DNA of 64,000 bases from CAWICD01 sp052267165 (GTDB taxonomy: Bacteria; Vulcanimicrobiota; Vulcanimicrobiia; Vulcanimicrobiales; Vulcanimicrobiaceae). The notes beneath the pieces were generated by a model. That model saw only the letters and a program-made list of their open reading frames with translations. It did no database searches and was not told where the DNA came from. A program made the position numbers and the translations under genes. The stretch covers positions 124,001 to 188,000 of the forward strand of contig JBKQHO010000022.1 of assembly GCA_052267165.1 (NCBI GenBank), in the 5' to 3' direction. This document shows, piece by piece, positions 62,547-64,000 of the stretch (within the stretch, counting starts at the first letter, position 1; each line of letters opens with the position of its first letter).

Positions 62547-63830
62547 ATGCTCGTTTCATCGCTTCCCGCCAGCCGGCTCGACCGTGACGAGCTGCGCCGG
62601 CGTTACCTCGCCAACCGCAGCCGCACCGCGGAGCTCTTCGCCTTGATCGATCCCGAGGCGTTCTACGACCGTCCGATCGCGCTGCGCCATCCGATCGTGT
62701 TCTACGAGGGCCACTTGCCCGCGTTCAGCTTCAACAAGCTGATCCGCGAAGCGCTCGGCGGCCCATCGATCGATCCCAATTTCGAGCGTCTCTTCGAACG
62801 CGGCATCGACCCCTCCAACCTCGGCGACGCAGCTCGGCACGAGCGCGACTCGTGGCCTTCGCGCGACGAAGTCGAGGGATTCGCGCGGGCCTGCGACGCC
62901 GCCGTCCTCGACGCGTTCGCGCATGCCGACCTCACCGACGCCGCCGCTTCGCCGCTGCGCGAGCGCGGGCACGTCGCCTATACGATTCTCGAGCATGAGG
63001 AGATGCACCACGAGACGCTGCTCTACATGCTCCACCGTTTGCCGCTGGGACGCAAAGACGTCGCCGGGCGCGGCGGCGCGTTCTTCGAAGGCGAGCCTGC
63101 CGCGCGTGGACGCGCGTCGATCCCCGCGGGGACGGCGATGCTCGGTGCGCTGCGCGACGAACTGGAATTCGGCTGGGACAACGAGTTCGAGCGAACCGAA
63201 GTCCACGTGCCCGCGTTCACGCTCGACCTCAACGACGTGACCAACGGCGAGTGGCTCGCCTTCCTGCGCCAAGGCGGCCCGCTCCCGCCCTTCTGGCTCG
63301 AGCGCGAGGGCGCATACCGGCTGCTTGGGATGTTCGAGGAGATGCCGCTGCCGCTCTCGTGGCCCGTCTACGTCACGCAGGCGCAAGCGCGCGCCTACGC
63401 CGCCTGGAAAGGCGCGCGTCTTCCGAGCGAGGCCGAGTACCATCGGGCCGCGTTCGGGACGCCGCGGGGCGGCGAGCGCGCTTTCCCGTGGGGCGACGAG
63501 CCGCCCAGCTCCCAGTTCGGAAACTTCGACTTCAAGCGCTTCGACCCCGAGCCCGCCGGCATCTCGCCGGCCGGCGCCAGTGCTTTCGGCGTGCTCGATC
63601 TGATCGGCAACGGCTGGGAGTGGACGTCGACCGAGTTCGGCCCGCTGCCCGGCTTCGAGCCGCTGCCGGCCTATCCGCAGTATTCCGCCGACTTCTTCGA
63701 CCACGCGCACAACGTCGTCAAGGGCGCATCGCCGGTCACCAACCGTAACCACGTTCGCCGCTCGTTTCGCAACTGGTACCGTCCCGAGTATCCGTACGTT
63801 TATGCGACCTTCCGGTGCGCCTACGACTGA
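62547..63830 (+). CDS. EgtB-like non-heme iron sulfoxide synthase family protein
   Basis: A 427-residue protein with an N-terminal DinB-like bundle and a C-terminal formylglycine-generating-enzyme-like domain. Candidate Fe ligands are the His in FYEGHLPAFSFN and the HxxxH in LEHEEMHHETLLYML. The C-terminal domain shows WPVYVTQAQARAYAAWKGAR, LPSEAEYHRAAFGTP, NGWEWTSTEF and HVRRSFRNWY. EgtB joins hercynine and a thiol substrate in ergothioneine synthesis; related enzymes act in ovothiol or selenoneine synthesis. No egtD is visible before the window ends, so the exact product stays open. Confidence 0.82.
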   Translation: MLVSSLPASRLDRDELRRRYLANRSRTAELFALIDPEAFYDRPIALRHPIVFYEGHLPAFSFNKLIREALGGPSIDPNFERLFERGIDPSNLGDAARHERDSWPSRDEVEGFARACDAAVLDAFAHADLTDAAASPLRERGHVAYTILEHEEMHHETLLYMLHRLPLGRKDVAGRGGAFFEGEPAARGRASIPAGTAMLGALRDELEFGWDNEFERTEVHVPAFTLDLNDVTNGEWLAFLRQGGPLPPFWLEREGAYRLLGMFEEMPLPLSWPVYVTQAQARAYAAWKGARLPSEAEYHRAAFGTPRGGERAFPWGDEPPSSQFGNFDFKRFDPEPAGISPAGASAFGVLDLIGNGWEWTSTEFGPLPGFEPLPAYPQYSADFFDHAHNVVKGASPVTNRNHVRRSFRNWYRPEYPYVYATFRCAYD

Positions 63831-63939
63831 ATGCCGGCGTGCGCCCGATGCGCTCGGCGTGTTGCCGCAGACCAACGCCAACTTCCACATCATCTTGACC
63901 ACGGCGATACACGACCTCGAGTCGGCCTACTCGTTGTAG
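63802..63939 (+). CDS. Possible small protein after the EgtB-like gene
   Basis: A 45-codon frame overlapping the previous gene by 29 bases in another frame. The part beyond the overlap (ALGVLPQTNANFHIILTTAI, then HDLESAYSL) uses codons with G/C in third position as real genes here do. No family recognised; it may be a remnant. The last 60 bases of the window hold nothing I can support. Confidence 0.25.
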   Translation: MRPSGAPTTECRRAPDALGVLPQTNANFHIILTTAIHDLESAYSL

Positions 63940-64000
63940 CGTCCGCTTCAGAGACGCGTCGGATGCTTCGGGGCCGGCCGGTCCTTCTACGGCGAGCCGG

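Overview
The window is about two-thirds GC and densely coded, apparently from one bacterial chromosome. It mixes diderm traits with signalling more typical of Gram-positive-like lineages. Diderm traits are TamB, a complete MlaE/MlaF/MlaD-type lipid transporter, and hopanoids. The other set is RqcH, the CdaA/CdaR/GlmM c-di-AMP module and a c-di-AMP riboswitch. With PHA synthase and the C-2 hopanoid methylase HpnP, this suggests an uncultured diderm lineage of the Terrabacteria side. Candidatus Eremiobacterota (WPS-2) is my best guess. That placement is inference: the window has no rRNA gene and I could run no search.

Layout. 1-7.1 kb (minus): a MATE exporter fragment, rqcH and a giant tamB. 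7.2-16.5 kb (plus): gmk-rpoZ-glmS-rph, a small coiled-coil protein, mlaE-mlaF-mlaD, a rhomboid protease, panE and a HAD phosphatase, mostly with overlapping ends. 16.5-26.5 kb: a LOG protein and the hopanoid locus, with hpnB and hpnP on plus and squalene synthase, an RND transporter, hpnA, hpnH and hpnG as one minus operon. 26.7-31 kb: a XerC-type recombinase, two tandem secreted paralogues, an AIM24 protein and a repeat-rich stretch. 31-37 kb (minus): an Ldh2-family dehydrogenase, thrB, thrC, ilvD and a membrane protein. 37-40 kb: a decayed glcD, an inverted-repeat element and an intact glcF. 40-41.6 kb: DUF4097, STAS and NTF2-like proteins. 41.6-43.6 kb: a small decayed integrative element in the 3' end of a tRNA-Gln gene, with a 43-bp direct repeat at each edge. 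44-48.5 kb (minus): unknown protein, cdaA, cdaR, glmM, then a c-di-AMP riboswitch and an NlpC/P60 hydrolase. 48.6-58.6 kb: rsgA, a PAS protein, an alpha/beta hydrolase, rpsT, phaC, a Flp pilin and the aroC-aroB-priA run. 58.7-64 kb: a DUF6504 protein, ilvA behind an apparent leader-peptide attenuator, a broken deoC joined to an aldehyde dehydrogenase without its catalytic residues, and an EgtB-like enzyme.

How parts connect. The hopanoid genes make squalene, extend the hopane side chain (HpnH, HpnG, HpnA, HpnB) and methylate ring A (HpnP). The RND protein in that operon appears to lack both docking subdomains, which fits lipid transfer better than TolC-coupled drug efflux. The cda locus makes c-di-AMP, and the next gene downstream, a wall hydrolase, sits behind a c-di-AMP riboswitch: synthesis and sensing side by side. 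ilvA carries leader-peptide regulation, while thrB, thrC and ilvD supply the same threonine/isoleucine pathway. glcD and deoC/ALDH both show internal deletions plus a frameshift, which means real gene decay or assembly error and should be checked on reads.
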